From positions 463,917 to 527,916 of the forward strand of contig JAJEHN010000001.1 of the NCBI GenBank assembly GCA_022823665.1: 64,000 nucleotides of DNA. The letters are read 5' to 3'. This document shows positions 27,701-35,182 of this stretch, piece after piece (position 1 is the first letter of the stretch; each line of letters begins with the position of its first letter). Both the position numbers and the translations under genes were made by a program. The notes beneath the pieces are model-generated. The model was not told the origin of the DNA. It did no database searches and saw only the letters and a list, made by a program, of their open reading frames with translations. This stretch comes from Thermoanaerobaculia bacterium (GTDB lineage Bacteria > Acidobacteriota > Thermoanaerobaculia > Multivoradales > Multivoraceae).

Positions 27701-30700
27701 TGACCGCGACGCTGGCGGACGGCCGCGCCGAGAGCTTGACCGTGTAGCTGCCGCTGCTCCCCTCCAGGACGGTCAGGCTCGGAGGCGACAGGACGAGGCC
27801 CGGCGTGTCGCTGTCGGTGATCGTGACGGCGACACTGCCGCTGACGCCGTCGTAGCCCCCACCGCCCGCCGCGTGGCTCAGGGTGACGGAGTCGTTCGCG
27901 CTGTCGGTGTCCGTACCCGCGCTGACGCCTATCGTCTGCGCCGTGTTCCAGGTCGTCGTGCTGAAGGTCAGGCTCGTCTTGTCGAGCGTCAGGTCCGTGC
28001 CGGCATGGCCGGTGACATTGACCGTGACCGTGCCGGACGGCCGCGCCGAGAGCCTCGCCGCGTAGGCGCCGCTCTCTCCCTCCAGGATGGCGAGGCTCGC
28101 GGGCAGGACGATGCCCGGCGTGTCGCTGTCGGTGATGGTGACGGCGACACTTCCCGTGACCGTGCCGTAGTCTCCTCCGGAAGCGACGTGGCTCAGGGTG
28201 ACGGAGTCGTTGCTCGTGTCGCTGTCGGGACCCGCGGTAACGCCGATCGTCTGCGGAGTGGCCCAGTTCGCCGTGCTGAACGTCAGCCTCGTCTTGTCGA
28301 GGGTGAGATCCGTGCCCGAGTGACCGGTCACGTTGACCGCGACTTCCGCCGAGGGCTCCGCGGCAAGCGCCACCGTGTACGTTGCGCTGGTTCCCTCGAC
28401 CATCGTCAAGCTCGGAGGCTGGAACACGAGACCGGCGGGCGGCGGCGGCGGCGACGTCCTGTGGCCGTGCATCACGATCTTCCAGCCCTCGAGTACCGAG
28501 ATCAGGCCGCCGTCCACTTCGTCTGCGACTGAAAGAGTCCAGCCGCAGCGCTCGGCTCTGGAGCCCGCGCCGGGAGCGCAGGCTGGCTCGCCCAGGTGCC
28601 TCGCCGTCGCCAGCCGCAGCGTCCCGCTCTGCTCCGACGAGTCCTCGGGGGCGGGATGACATCCATCGTCGAAGACGCGGTCGGGCTCCGGATTCGGGAT
28701 CTTCGTGCCGGGCCCGTACCAGTCCCAGCACTCGTCATAGGGCCTCGTGAGCATCGACTCCGTGTGCGGCGCCGCCGTGGACACTTCCTGATTCGGCGAC
28801 GTCAGCACGAACCTCAGATCCCTGAAGTTGAACGTCTCGATCTCCGCGTGCACCTCGATCCACTCGATGAACTCGATGTCCTCCGACACGACGATGGTGC
28901 TCGCCCCCGTGTCCGTCGCCCCGTCCTTCGTGTCGCCCAGATCGTTGATGCGGACCGGCGCGTCGGTCGACGCTTTCTCTCGAACGAGATAGTCCGGAAG
29001 CCGCGGCCAGGAGGAGGCGAGACCCACCGCGGCCGTTGCATCCACGACGCCGAAGCCATAGCGATGGCTGAACTCGTAGCGGCCCGGAGCGCCGAACTTC
29101 TCCGCTCCCGTGCTCCAGTTCGCCCAGGCCGCTCCGGTATCCGGGTTCGTCTTGTCGCGGACGGCCAGCTCGTAGCCGTAGTGCGGCAGGTAGCGGCTCC
29201 GCTCGTTGGCGATGTTCGCATCGACCTTCCTCGCCGACGCGGCGAGAATCAGCTTGACGTCACGCCAGGACAGCGCGGGGTTCGCCGATCGCATGAGGCC
29301 CACCACGCCCGTAACCTGCGGCGCCGCGGACGAGGTGCCGCTGAACAGGGTGTACGTGCCGGCATTGTCCGCCGAGGGAATGCCCCAGCGCCCCCTGTAG
29401 GTCTCCTCCGTTCCGTCCGCGCAGACCCACTTCCCCTGCGTGCTGTCCCAGACCAGATCACAAAGCCGCCTCTCGCGCTCCGTTGGAGCGCAGACCCAGA
29501 GATTCGCGCTGTGTTCCGAGAAGTAGGTCTTCTTATCCTCGTCCGACGTCGCGCAGACGTTGATCATCCCCACATGCGATCCCATCTCCTCGTGATTCCC
29601 GTAGTCCTGATCGGGGTAGGCGTTCCCCATCGCCCTCACCAAGACCGTGCCGAGCGCCTCGCCGTTGTGCACGTAGCCGTTCGCAAGAGCCGAGTCCAGA
29701 GCGTCCAGCACCAGGGAGGGCTCATGTCTGAATTGCCAGTGGTCCGTCGATCCGAAGCTCATGTTCTTGACCGCGGAGGCCGCGTTGTCGCGACCCATGG
29801 CGTCGATCTTGTTCGCGATCCGGGGGGCCTGAACGAAGTTCAGACTCGACAACGACAGCCGCGGGGCGACGCCGCGCAGTCCGACATCGTTGTCCCGGGC
29901 GGCCGCAACGGAAGCCACGGCCGTTCCGTGGCTGTAGCCCACGTCCGTTGGAAACGTCTCGTAGACCGTACCGAGCCCCACGTAGTCGTGGTTCGGCCCG
30001 ACGACGTTCTCGGCCAGGTCCTCGTGGCCGTAATCCAGGCCGTCATCGACGATCGCCGCCTTGACGCCAGCGCCCATCGTCTGATCCCACACGCTCCCGA
30101 TGTTGATCAGATCGAGATTGAACTGACACGTCCGCAGCGGATCGCTCGACCGGGAATCCGATGAGCAGGAGACGGGGTTTCCTCCCGTCACCGGAGTCCG
30201 AAGCCCCCGTGAGAGTTTGTGGAACTGCCCGTCGTAGTCCGGGTACAGGCCGATGATGTAGGGACCCGTGTTCGTGCCCAGGCCCTCGACGGCAACGTAG
30301 TACGTGCCCGCATCGAGCGACGCCGAGATCGTGAACCCGTTCCAGCCGTTGCCCACGGCCCGGTTCGCACTGAAGCGGGTGGGGTATCCCCTTCTGATGA
30401 CCACCTCGTTGCCGCCATCCACGCGAATCAGCCGCCCCTGGATCTTCAGGTCGCCCGGCGCGGCGGAGTCGTCGAAGTTCCCCCGGAACTCCTTGAAGTA
30501 CGTGCCTTCGGCCCATGCCCGCACGAGGACGTCCTGGGCCCTGGGGACCTCGAACATGAAGTAGTCCGTGTCTCCGGCCGGCGCGATGTTGCCGCCCCGA
30601 ATCCGCAATCGCTCCTCGCCGTCCTTGAGCGAGATCTCGATGGCCCCGGCTCTTGCCGATGGCGGCTCGACCACCTCGTGCACATGGAAGGTGTAGGGGT

Positions 30701-33152
30701 GAGTGTGCCGCCCCCAGAGAGAGAACTTGTAGACGGAGTTGGCGCCGAGATTCCTGCGGATGACCGGGAAGTCGGGCGCGTCGGGGTCCATTCCCACATC
30801 GACGGCGTGGAGTAGCGTGCCATTGTCGTCGTAGAGGCTGGCGTCGACGTCCCTGGCATCCCACCTCCTCCTGGGTCTGTCGACAATCTCAGTGGAGACC
30901 CAAGCGACCATGTCCATCGCGCTCGCGCCCGTCTTCAGGAACACGGGATTCACCCGCGGTTCAGCAGGACGGAAGAACCCCGGAACCTCGCCTCCCCCGG
31001 AAGGAACCAGGGCGCCCCACAGACGCACGTCGCCGCTCGAGATTGCAGCCTCGGGAGGCGTCACGGAGTCGTCGAAGTCGGGCAACGACTGCAGTTCCAG
31101 AACATAGTAGCCGCTGTCGTTCGGCTGACTGTCGGCTGCCCTGACTCGAATAAAGCCGAAGTGCTCGCTCCACCAACGCCAAGTGGTCACGGGCCCGAAC
31201 GGGTCCGCCCGGGCTTCGCTTTCACGGGGAAAGTAACCGCCGCTGCTTGGAAAGTAAGTCACCTTCAGGTCCGGAGCGGAGCCGGTCCAGTCCAACGGCT
31301 CGACCACGAGGCGGGTGAAGGTGCCGTTCGTGCAATTCGACCATGGGTTTCTGGACGCGGTCGAGCAGGCGTAGCCGGTGTACTTCTTGAACCAGTGCTC
31401 TTTTCCAGCCTCCAGGCGAAGGACGACCGCTTCGTTGAAATCGATGTCCCCGGAGTAACCATTGATGTCCTGTCGCACCCAGATATCGGGAAACGCCACA
31501 TCCCCCGAACGAACTCGGGGCGGCCAGTCGCCCCGATCGGTCTCGAAGAAGTCCGACACCGGCGCCGCTTTCTCGGTCGGCGTCCCGGACGGAAAGGCTG
31601 CCGTGTCCGACAGACTCGCGGGCGTATAGGTATTCCAGACCCCCGAGGCCATCGCCTCCACCTTTGCATGGTAGGTCGTCCCGGCAGTCAGTTCGGCCGT
31701 GTCCTGATCCAGCATGACGGCAGTCGCGGTGGCGCCGGTTCCGCCCCCGCCGCTGATCGTGACGGTGGGAACGCCGCTGTATCGGAGATCGCTCTCCGAC
31801 AGCTCGATCGTCTCGACCGGGCCCGAACCCTCGTTCGTCGGTGTCACGTGCGCCACGGCGGCCGGCACGATTTCGCCAGTCGGGGGTTGGCTCGTGCGGA
31901 TGTTGAAGAAGTTCACGACCGGAGCGGACGTGTAGCCCGACCCCGCCGACGTGACATCGACACTGGTGACGCCCCTGACTTTGTTGTGGACGAAACTCGG
32001 ATCGGACGTGACGATCTCCGCCGTTCTGCCCGAGAGAGGAGGATCCACCACGACCTCCGTTCCCCGCAGGAAGGCGCCGTCCTCGTCCACCTGGGTAAGG
32101 GTGTAGCAAGTGCCCTCGGGAGGATTGTTGACCTCGCTTCCAATGTAGACCGCTCCGTCGCCAAGAACGGCAGTCGCCGTGGCGCGAGTGCCGAAGCCGC
32201 CCGGGTAGCCGATCTCTACCCCCGGCAACGGCCTGTCGCCTCTGTACAAGCTGCCCGGGTCGACGACGGTGATGGAAGCGACCGCGCCGTTCTGAACGAC
32301 TGCCGTGGCGGTGGCGTTGATTCCCCCGGCCGTGGGACTGGAATCGATTTTGACATTGGGCACGGTCGTGTAGCCGGAACCCCCGTTGTCCACCGTGATG
32401 CTCGTCACGGAGTACCTGACCTCCAGAGTCAGATCGGACCGTGCCCCGGAACCGTTGCCGAAGGAGTCCACGAACTTGATGCCGGGCCGAGACGTGTAGC
32501 CGGAACCAGGATCCCGAAGGTCAGCGGTCCGAATCCGGGGCGAAGTGCCAGCCACGTTGCCAGTGGCGACGGTTGCCGCGGCGCCCGTACCGCCGCCGCC
32601 CACGAGTTCGACGCCAGTCAACCAATACTGGTCATAGTCGCAACCAGGATTCGTGATCTCGATCCGGTCGATCGTGCCTCCCGGGCTGTAGCCCCGCAAA
32701 CGGGCGAGGCCCGTCGTGTCCTTGCCGCCCGCGCCGGACCCCGAGATGTTGACGAGGGGACTGCTCGTGTAGCCGGAACCCCCGTTCGTCACGTCGATGC
32801 CGGCAAGCGTCTTGATCTGGTCGACGAAGGCGTCGTCCGACGTGTCGGTTGTCCCCTGGTCGTACCAGAACTCGTCGATCTCCCGAACGAGCACGTAGAG
32901 CTCTCCGCCCGACTCGCGGGCCTCGGAGACCGGGAACGCCGCCGTTCTCCACCCGGCCGTGCTCGTCCAGAGCGAGACGCGATAGTGGCTGATCGTGCTG
33001 TCGTTCGGGTTCTGGAAGTAGACGGCCAGAACGCCGCCGCTGCCCACGACGCGGCTGACCGTCACGTCCGCCGGCTGAGCGCCGGCGGCGGCCGCCGAAA
33101 GGAGGAGCAGGCCGAGCAGCGTGGAGCCGCGGCGCCCTCGCCGCGGGTTCAC
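24753..33152 (-). CDS. Giant secreted subtilase (kexin-like S8 peptidase with P-domain and eight ~106-aa repeats)
   Basis: 2,799 residues from a GTG with GGAGGGG 5 nt upstream; signal peptide ends AAAAGAQP. Residues ~100-570 hold about six GxGYTxxPxV repeats like those in adhesins. Residues ~870-1000 look like pre-peptidase beta domains (SLDAGTYYVAVEGLG). The catalytic domain (~1015-1400) has all triad residues: Asp in AAIVDDGLDYGH, His in YSHGTAVASVAA and Ser in FSGTSSAAPQVTG. A P/proprotein convertase domain follows (~1425-1565, DLRFVLTSPN; LEGWKIVMHG). Then come eight tandem repeats (SLTLDEGDSGSY, TGHAGTDLTLDKTSLTFS, VTITDNDTPG) to ~2430, a Calx-beta domain, a Pro/Gly linker, a PKD domain and a Cys-bounded C-terminal domain (SSLFWFFDPNNWEVLVKVLD). 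Likely cell-surface or extracellular. Confidence 0.9.
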   Translation of the reverse strand: MNPRRGRRGSTLLGLLLLSAAAAGAQPADVTVSRVVGSGGVLAVYFQNPNDSTISHYRVSLWTSTAGWRTAAFPVSEARESGGELYVLVREIDEFWYDQGTTDTSDDAFVDQIKTLAGIDVTNGGSGYTSSPLVNISGSGAGGKDTTGLARLRGYSPGGTIDRIEITNPGCDYDQYWLTGVELVGGGGTGAAATVATGNVAGTSPRIRTADLRDPGSGYTSRPGIKFVDSFGNGSGARSDLTLEVRYSVTSITVDNGGSGYTTVPNVKIDSSPTAGGINATATAVVQNGAVASITVVDPGSLYRGDRPLPGVEIGYPGGFGTRATATAVLGDGAVYIGSEVNNPPEGTCYTLTQVDEDGAFLRGTEVVVDPPLSGRTAEIVTSDPSFVHNKVRGVTSVDVTSAGSGYTSAPVVNFFNIRTSQPPTGEIVPAAVAHVTPTNEGSGPVETIELSESDLRYSGVPTVTISGGGGTGATATAVMLDQDTAELTAGTTYHAKVEAMASGVWNTYTPASLSDTAAFPSGTPTEKAAPVSDFFETDRGDWPPRVRSGDVAFPDIWVRQDINGYSGDIDFNEAVVLRLEAGKEHWFKKYTGYACSTASRNPWSNCTNGTFTRLVVEPLDWTGSAPDLKVTYFPSSGGYFPRESEARADPFGPVTTWRWWSEHFGFIRVRAADSQPNDSGYYVLELQSLPDFDDSVTPPEAAISSGDVRLWGALVPSGGGEVPGFFRPAEPRVNPVFLKTGASAMDMVAWVSTEIVDRPRRRWDARDVDASLYDDNGTLLHAVDVGMDPDAPDFPVIRRNLGANSVYKFSLWGRHTHPYTFHVHEVVEPPSARAGAIEISLKDGEERLRIRGGNIAPAGDTDYFMFEVPRAQDVLVRAWAEGTYFKEFRGNFDDSAAPGDLKIQGRLIRVDGGNEVVIRRGYPTRFSANRAVGNGWNGFTISASLDAGTYYVAVEGLGTNTGPYIIGLYPDYDGQFHKLSRGLRTPVTGGNPVSCSSDSRSSDPLRTCQFNLDLINIGSVWDQTMGAGVKAAIVDDGLDYGHEDLAENVVGPNHDYVGLGTVYETFPTDVGYSHGTAVASVAAARDNDVGLRGVAPRLSLSSLNFVQAPRIANKIDAMGRDNAASAVKNMSFGSTDHWQFRHEPSLVLDALDSALANGYVHNGEALGTVLVRAMGNAYPDQDYGNHEEMGSHVGMINVCATSDEDKKTYFSEHSANLWVCAPTERERRLCDLVWDSTQGKWVCADGTEETYRGRWGIPSADNAGTYTLFSGTSSAAPQVTGVVGLMRSANPALSWRDVKLILAASARKVDANIANERSRYLPHYGYELAVRDKTNPDTGAAWANWSTGAEKFGAPGRYEFSHRYGFGVVDATAAVGLASSWPRLPDYLVREKASTDAPVRINDLGDTKDGATDTGASTIVVSEDIEFIEWIEVHAEIETFNFRDLRFVLTSPNQEVSTAAPHTESMLTRPYDECWDWYGPGTKIPNPEPDRVFDDGCHPAPEDSSEQSGTLRLATARHLGEPACAPGAGSRAERCGWTLSVADEVDGGLISVLEGWKIVMHGHRTSPPPPPAGLVFQPPSLTMVEGTSATYTVALAAEPSAEVAVNVTGHSGTDLTLDKTRLTFSTANWATPQTIGVTAGPDSDTSNDSVTLSHVASGGDYGTVTGSVAVTITDSDTPGIVLPASLAILEGESGAYAARLSARPSGTVTVNVTGHAGTDLTLDKTSLTFSTTTWNTAQTIGVSAGTDTDSANDSVTLSHAAGGGGYDGVSGSVAVTITDSDTPGLVLSPPSLTVLEGSSGSYTVKLSARPSASVAVNVTGHGGTDLTLDKTSLTFSTTTWNSAQTINVTAGSDTDSANDAVTLSHAATGGGYGGVSGTVAVTIADNDTPGLVLPASLTLDEEDSGSYAVKLSTRPSDGVTVNVTGHAGTDLTLDRTSLTFSTTNWNSAQTISVTAGPDSDTSNDAVTLNHAATGGDYGAVRGNLPVTIADDDTPGLVLPASLTLDEGDSGSYAVRLSTRPSGTVTVNITGHAGTDLVLGTTSLTFGPANWNRSRIVTVSADQDDDGANDSVTLSHAAAGGGYDAVRRTLPVTIRDNDTPGLVLSPEKLILGEGGVGTYAVKLATRPSAEVTVTLTASGGAGLTVDTDGATDGAQDTLDFTPANWAAARTVTVSVGQDDDAVDDSATIVHSASSGGYDGLGGSVVVSIDDDDVAGFVMPSPAYTVLEDSSMEYTVRLGTQPSASVSVAITGHSGTALRLDRTSLTFDRTDWRIPQTVTVTARKDANTASEEVVLTHTASGGDYRLVVSEVTVSVTDNDAAGLMISPVMLAMNEGDNASYTVRLATQPSADVTVAISGQSAADLVLNPASLTFDDANWHLPRTVTVRSDQDADIRDDTATLRHAATGGGYAGVIGAVTVAVTDDDEPVVSFALEAASVGEADGSVDVVVNVVPAPTRELTLPFTLGGTATPTLDYTISGMVRGSLTVAVAAGAASVSIPVVVLDDGAFEGDEALVLTLVPGAGFVLGGSTSHSLTITDDDEAPVLPPPPPPGPPPGPPPPPGPPPPPPGPPPPPGPPPPPGPPPPPGDTPEASFSVAGAECVEGLCTTFTGVPVTLEDTSTGPVAKRSWDTGDGGAYSAPIISHAWAEPGFFRVTLTVSGGGGVSAANVDFLVRPSEPAGGCEPGVSVACLNDERYRLEVSWWTADGVSGRATAARGGTNDSSLFWFFDPNNWEVLVKVLDGCETNGHRWVFAASTSDLGYEITVTDTEGVDPPKVYRNEPGRPAPAISDTKAFPNGCGS
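25395..25516. repeat. Low-complexity Pro/Gly-coding tract
   Basis: GGCGGCGGTGGACCC-type units repeat about 8 times. They encode the PPPPPGPP linker of the giant subtilase between its Calx-beta and PKD domains, and are a likely slippage site. Confidence 0.75.
25870..28435. repeat. Eight tandem ~318-bp coding repeats
   Basis: The DNA encoding the eight TDTPG-ending domains of the subtilase is repetitive, with the first five units (nearest the P-domain, about 26.8-28.4 kb) most alike and the later three diverged. This suggests recent expansion on one side by unequal recombination. Confidence 0.75.
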
Positions 33153-33658
33153 TGCGTCCCCTCCTCCCGCAGCCAGTTCGGGATGGACACCTCCACCTGT
33201 TCCAGTTCGGCCAGCCGGTTCGCCAGCTCGAGCGAGGCGAATCCCGGACGAGTCGAAACGAACCAGGTTCGTTCGAGCCCCGCCACCGGTTCGACGCGGC
33301 CAGGCGCCACGCCGTTCTCCGCCAGGAAGGCGACGCCGTCCGACACACCTTCCTCCAGGAGGACGAGCACGCCGCCCGGAAGCGTCATCAGACTGCCGCC
33401 CGGAGACCTGAACACCGGCGCCTCGGCGGTTTGCGCCGCGCCGACAGCGGCGAGCCAGCGCTGTCCGTGCTTACGCTCGGCGGGAGAGTTCCCCTTGGTC
33501 GCGACCTCCTCCAGCTCCTCCATCACGCCGTCCACGTCGTCCACCAGGTAGACCCGGTGGACCTCGTCGCCGTCTCGCCAGGTGAACTCGCGTTCCCTCT
33601 GCGCTGGCTGAGCCTGGATGGCCAGCATGACCGCAAGAAGGACGGCCATGCGGTTCAT
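33149..33658 (-). CDS. Secreted protein resembling a free-standing subtilase prodomain
   Basis: 169 residues with a signal peptide (MAVLLAVMLAIQAQP) and a good ribosome site (GAGGAG) before the ATG at 33658. The C-terminal half has the pattern of S8 prodomains: GVAPGRVEPVAGLERTWFV followed by a helix LELANRLAELEQVEVSIPNW, equivalent to the usual LxxxLxxLPGVExAxPNY end of a propeptide. The adjacent giant subtilase lacks such a segment directly before its catalytic domain. The stop overlaps the subtilase GTG (GTGA). I infer a trans-acting folding assistant or inhibitor for the protease. The middle (PVFRSPGGSLMTLPGGVLVLLEEG) fits the beta part of such domains. Confidence 0.6.
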   Translation of the reverse strand: MNRMAVLLAVMLAIQAQPAQREREFTWRDGDEVHRVYLVDDVDGVMEELEEVATKGNSPAERKHGQRWLAAVGAAQTAEAPVFRSPGGSLMTLPGGVLVLLEEGVSDGVAFLAENGVAPGRVEPVAGLERTWFVSTRPGFASLELANRLAELEQVEVSIPNWLREEGTQ

Positions 33659-34063
33659 CGCCGCTCCTCCAGGCGCCCGCGAGAACGTGCTCCAGCGCTC
33701 CCGAAGACGCGGAAACGGGCGGTTGCTCCTGTCCTCGAACGAGCCATGTCCAGGTAGACGCTAGTCACCCGGAGCGGCCGTTCGCGGTCCTTCGGAAGCA
33801 TCACCAGCCCGCGGCACGGGACTCGCTCTAGAGGCGGCTTGTCGTGAACCGGCCCGGCCGCCGCACCCGGAAAATTCGGGGGGGGGGGGGGGGTGACCAA
33901 GGGCATCGGACCGTCGAAACGGAACATCGGGTAGGAACCGTAGCACGTAGAGGAAGGACCGGCGACGAACCGATCAGGCGATATCGGTCACGGGCGCCAG
34001 GACACCGACCGGCCGCGAAGGGAATACGGGGCGGTTGCTTCGGGATTGCTAGCGTTGCTCGAC
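33659..34063. other. Intergenic region (405 bp) between divergent genes, with a 16-G tract
   Basis: It separates the prodomain/subtilase unit (minus) from the nicotinamidase-like gene (plus). A run of 16 G lies at 33878-33893. No clear promoter, RNA structure or conserved small gene was seen; short open frames lack start signals. Confidence 0.5.
33878..33893. repeat. Homopolymer tract of 16 G
   Basis: Uninterrupted poly-G preceded by AAAATTC and followed by TGACC, in a noncoding gap about 170 bp before a plus-strand gene and 220 bp before a minus-strand gene. Such tracts vary in length by slippage, and are also a place for sequencing or assembly error. Confidence 0.75.
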
Positions 34064-35116
34064 ATGGCTCTCCTGCCCCTCCCAGACGGCCGCGGCACGA
34101 CTGCCGACCCCTACCGCTCCGGCGACTGGTCGTACGACCCCGACCCGAACGAGGTCGCGGCACGGGCGGCCGAGTGGCGCAGCCGCCACAACCTCTCTCC
34201 CGCGGCGGACGACAGGACGCGACGCATCCTCCTGCTGGTCGACGAACAGCGGGACTTCTGCCTGCCGGAAGGCGCGCTCTACGTAAGCGGCCGCTCGGGC
34301 CGCGGCGCGATCGAGGACACGGATCGAGTCGTCCGCTTCATCTACCGCAACCTCGGCAACCTGACCGAGATCGCATCCAGCCTCGACAGCCACACGCCGC
34401 AGCAGATCTTCTTCTCGTCGTTCTGGGTGGACGCCTCCGGCAAGCAGCTCGACAGCTATCGGGAAGTCCTCGCCTCGGAAGTCGAAGCAGGCGAAGCGGT
34501 TCCCAACCCGGCCCTGGCCGGCTGGTTCGGCGACGGCAGCCACGACTGGCTGAAGCGGCAGGCCCTGGACTACTGCCGGCGCCTCGAAGCGACCGGGAAG
34601 TACCGCCTCTACCTTTGGCCGCCGCACTGCTTCCTCGGCAGCGAAGGCCACGCCCTGGTCGGCGCCGTGCAGGAGGCGCGCCTCTTCTTCAGCTACGCGC
34701 GCCGCGCCGAGACGCCGATCCTGATCAAGGGCATGAATCCCCTGACCGAGTTCTACTCCGTGCTCACGCCCGAAGTGCTGGTGCGTCACGATGGCCAGAA
34801 GCTGGACGAACGCAACGAGACACTGATCGACCGGCTGCTCGGGGCCGACGCCCTGATCGTCGCCGGCCAGGCCGCGAGCCACTGCGTGCGCTACACCGTC
34901 GACGACCTGCTGGCCGAGATGAAGGCCAGGGACGTCCCGGCAGGCCGCCTGCACGTCCTCGCCGACTGCATGTCCGCGGTCGCCGTGCCCGACCCGGAAC
35001 GCCGCGGTCACTACCTGGCGGACTTCACACCCGAAGTCGAAGCCTCACTGAAACGCTGGCAAGACGCCGGAGTCCACATCGCCAGTTCAGAAGACGACGC
35101 CTCGGACTGGGACTGA
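34064..35116 (+). CDS. Isochorismatase-fold amidohydrolase, probable nicotinamidase
   Basis: 350 residues from the ATG at 34064. The cysteine-hydrolase triad of PncA-like enzymes is visible: Asp60 in LLLVDEQRDFC, Lys in ILIKGMNPLTEF and Cys in VAGQAASHCVRYT. Nicotinamidase deamidates nicotinamide to nicotinate for the Preiss-Handler route. The protein is longer than usual PncA (about 200 residues), with an N-terminal extension of 50 residues and insertions around the metal site. The neighbouring convergent genes encode NAD synthetase and nicotinate phosphoribosyltransferase, which strongly supports NAD salvage, although an isochorismatase-like activity on another amide is possible. Confidence 0.78.
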   Translation: MALLPLPDGRGTTADPYRSGDWSYDPDPNEVAARAAEWRSRHNLSPAADDRTRRILLLVDEQRDFCLPEGALYVSGRSGRGAIEDTDRVVRFIYRNLGNLTEIASSLDSHTPQQIFFSSFWVDASGKQLDSYREVLASEVEAGEAVPNPALAGWFGDGSHDWLKRQALDYCRRLEATGKYRLYLWPPHCFLGSEGHALVGAVQEARLFFSYARRAETPILIKGMNPLTEFYSVLTPEVLVRHDGQKLDERNETLIDRLLGADALIVAGQAASHCVRYTVDDLLAEMKARDVPAGRLHVLADCMSAVAVPDPERRGHYLADFTPEVEASLKRWQDAGVHIASSEDDASDWD

Positions 35117-35128
35117 CGTCGAAGCCCG

Positions 35129-35158
35129 GATGCCGGCCAGAGGGCCGGCGCACCGACA
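35129..35158. repeat. Interspersed hairpin repeat, perfect copy B
   Basis: Identical 30 nt to copy A at 23816-23845, 11 kb away. It sits between the convergent nicotinamidase-like and nadE genes, where the 7-bp AGAG-loop hairpin could serve as a terminator. Confidence 0.7.
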
Positions 35159-35182
35159 CGAGGGCTACGTCAGCGCTGTCGC

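Noticed and set aside
25870..28435. Regularly spaced repeats resembling a CRISPR or other array
   Set aside because: Unit length is about 318 bp, in frame with the protein repeats and with no spacers; they are coding domain repeats.
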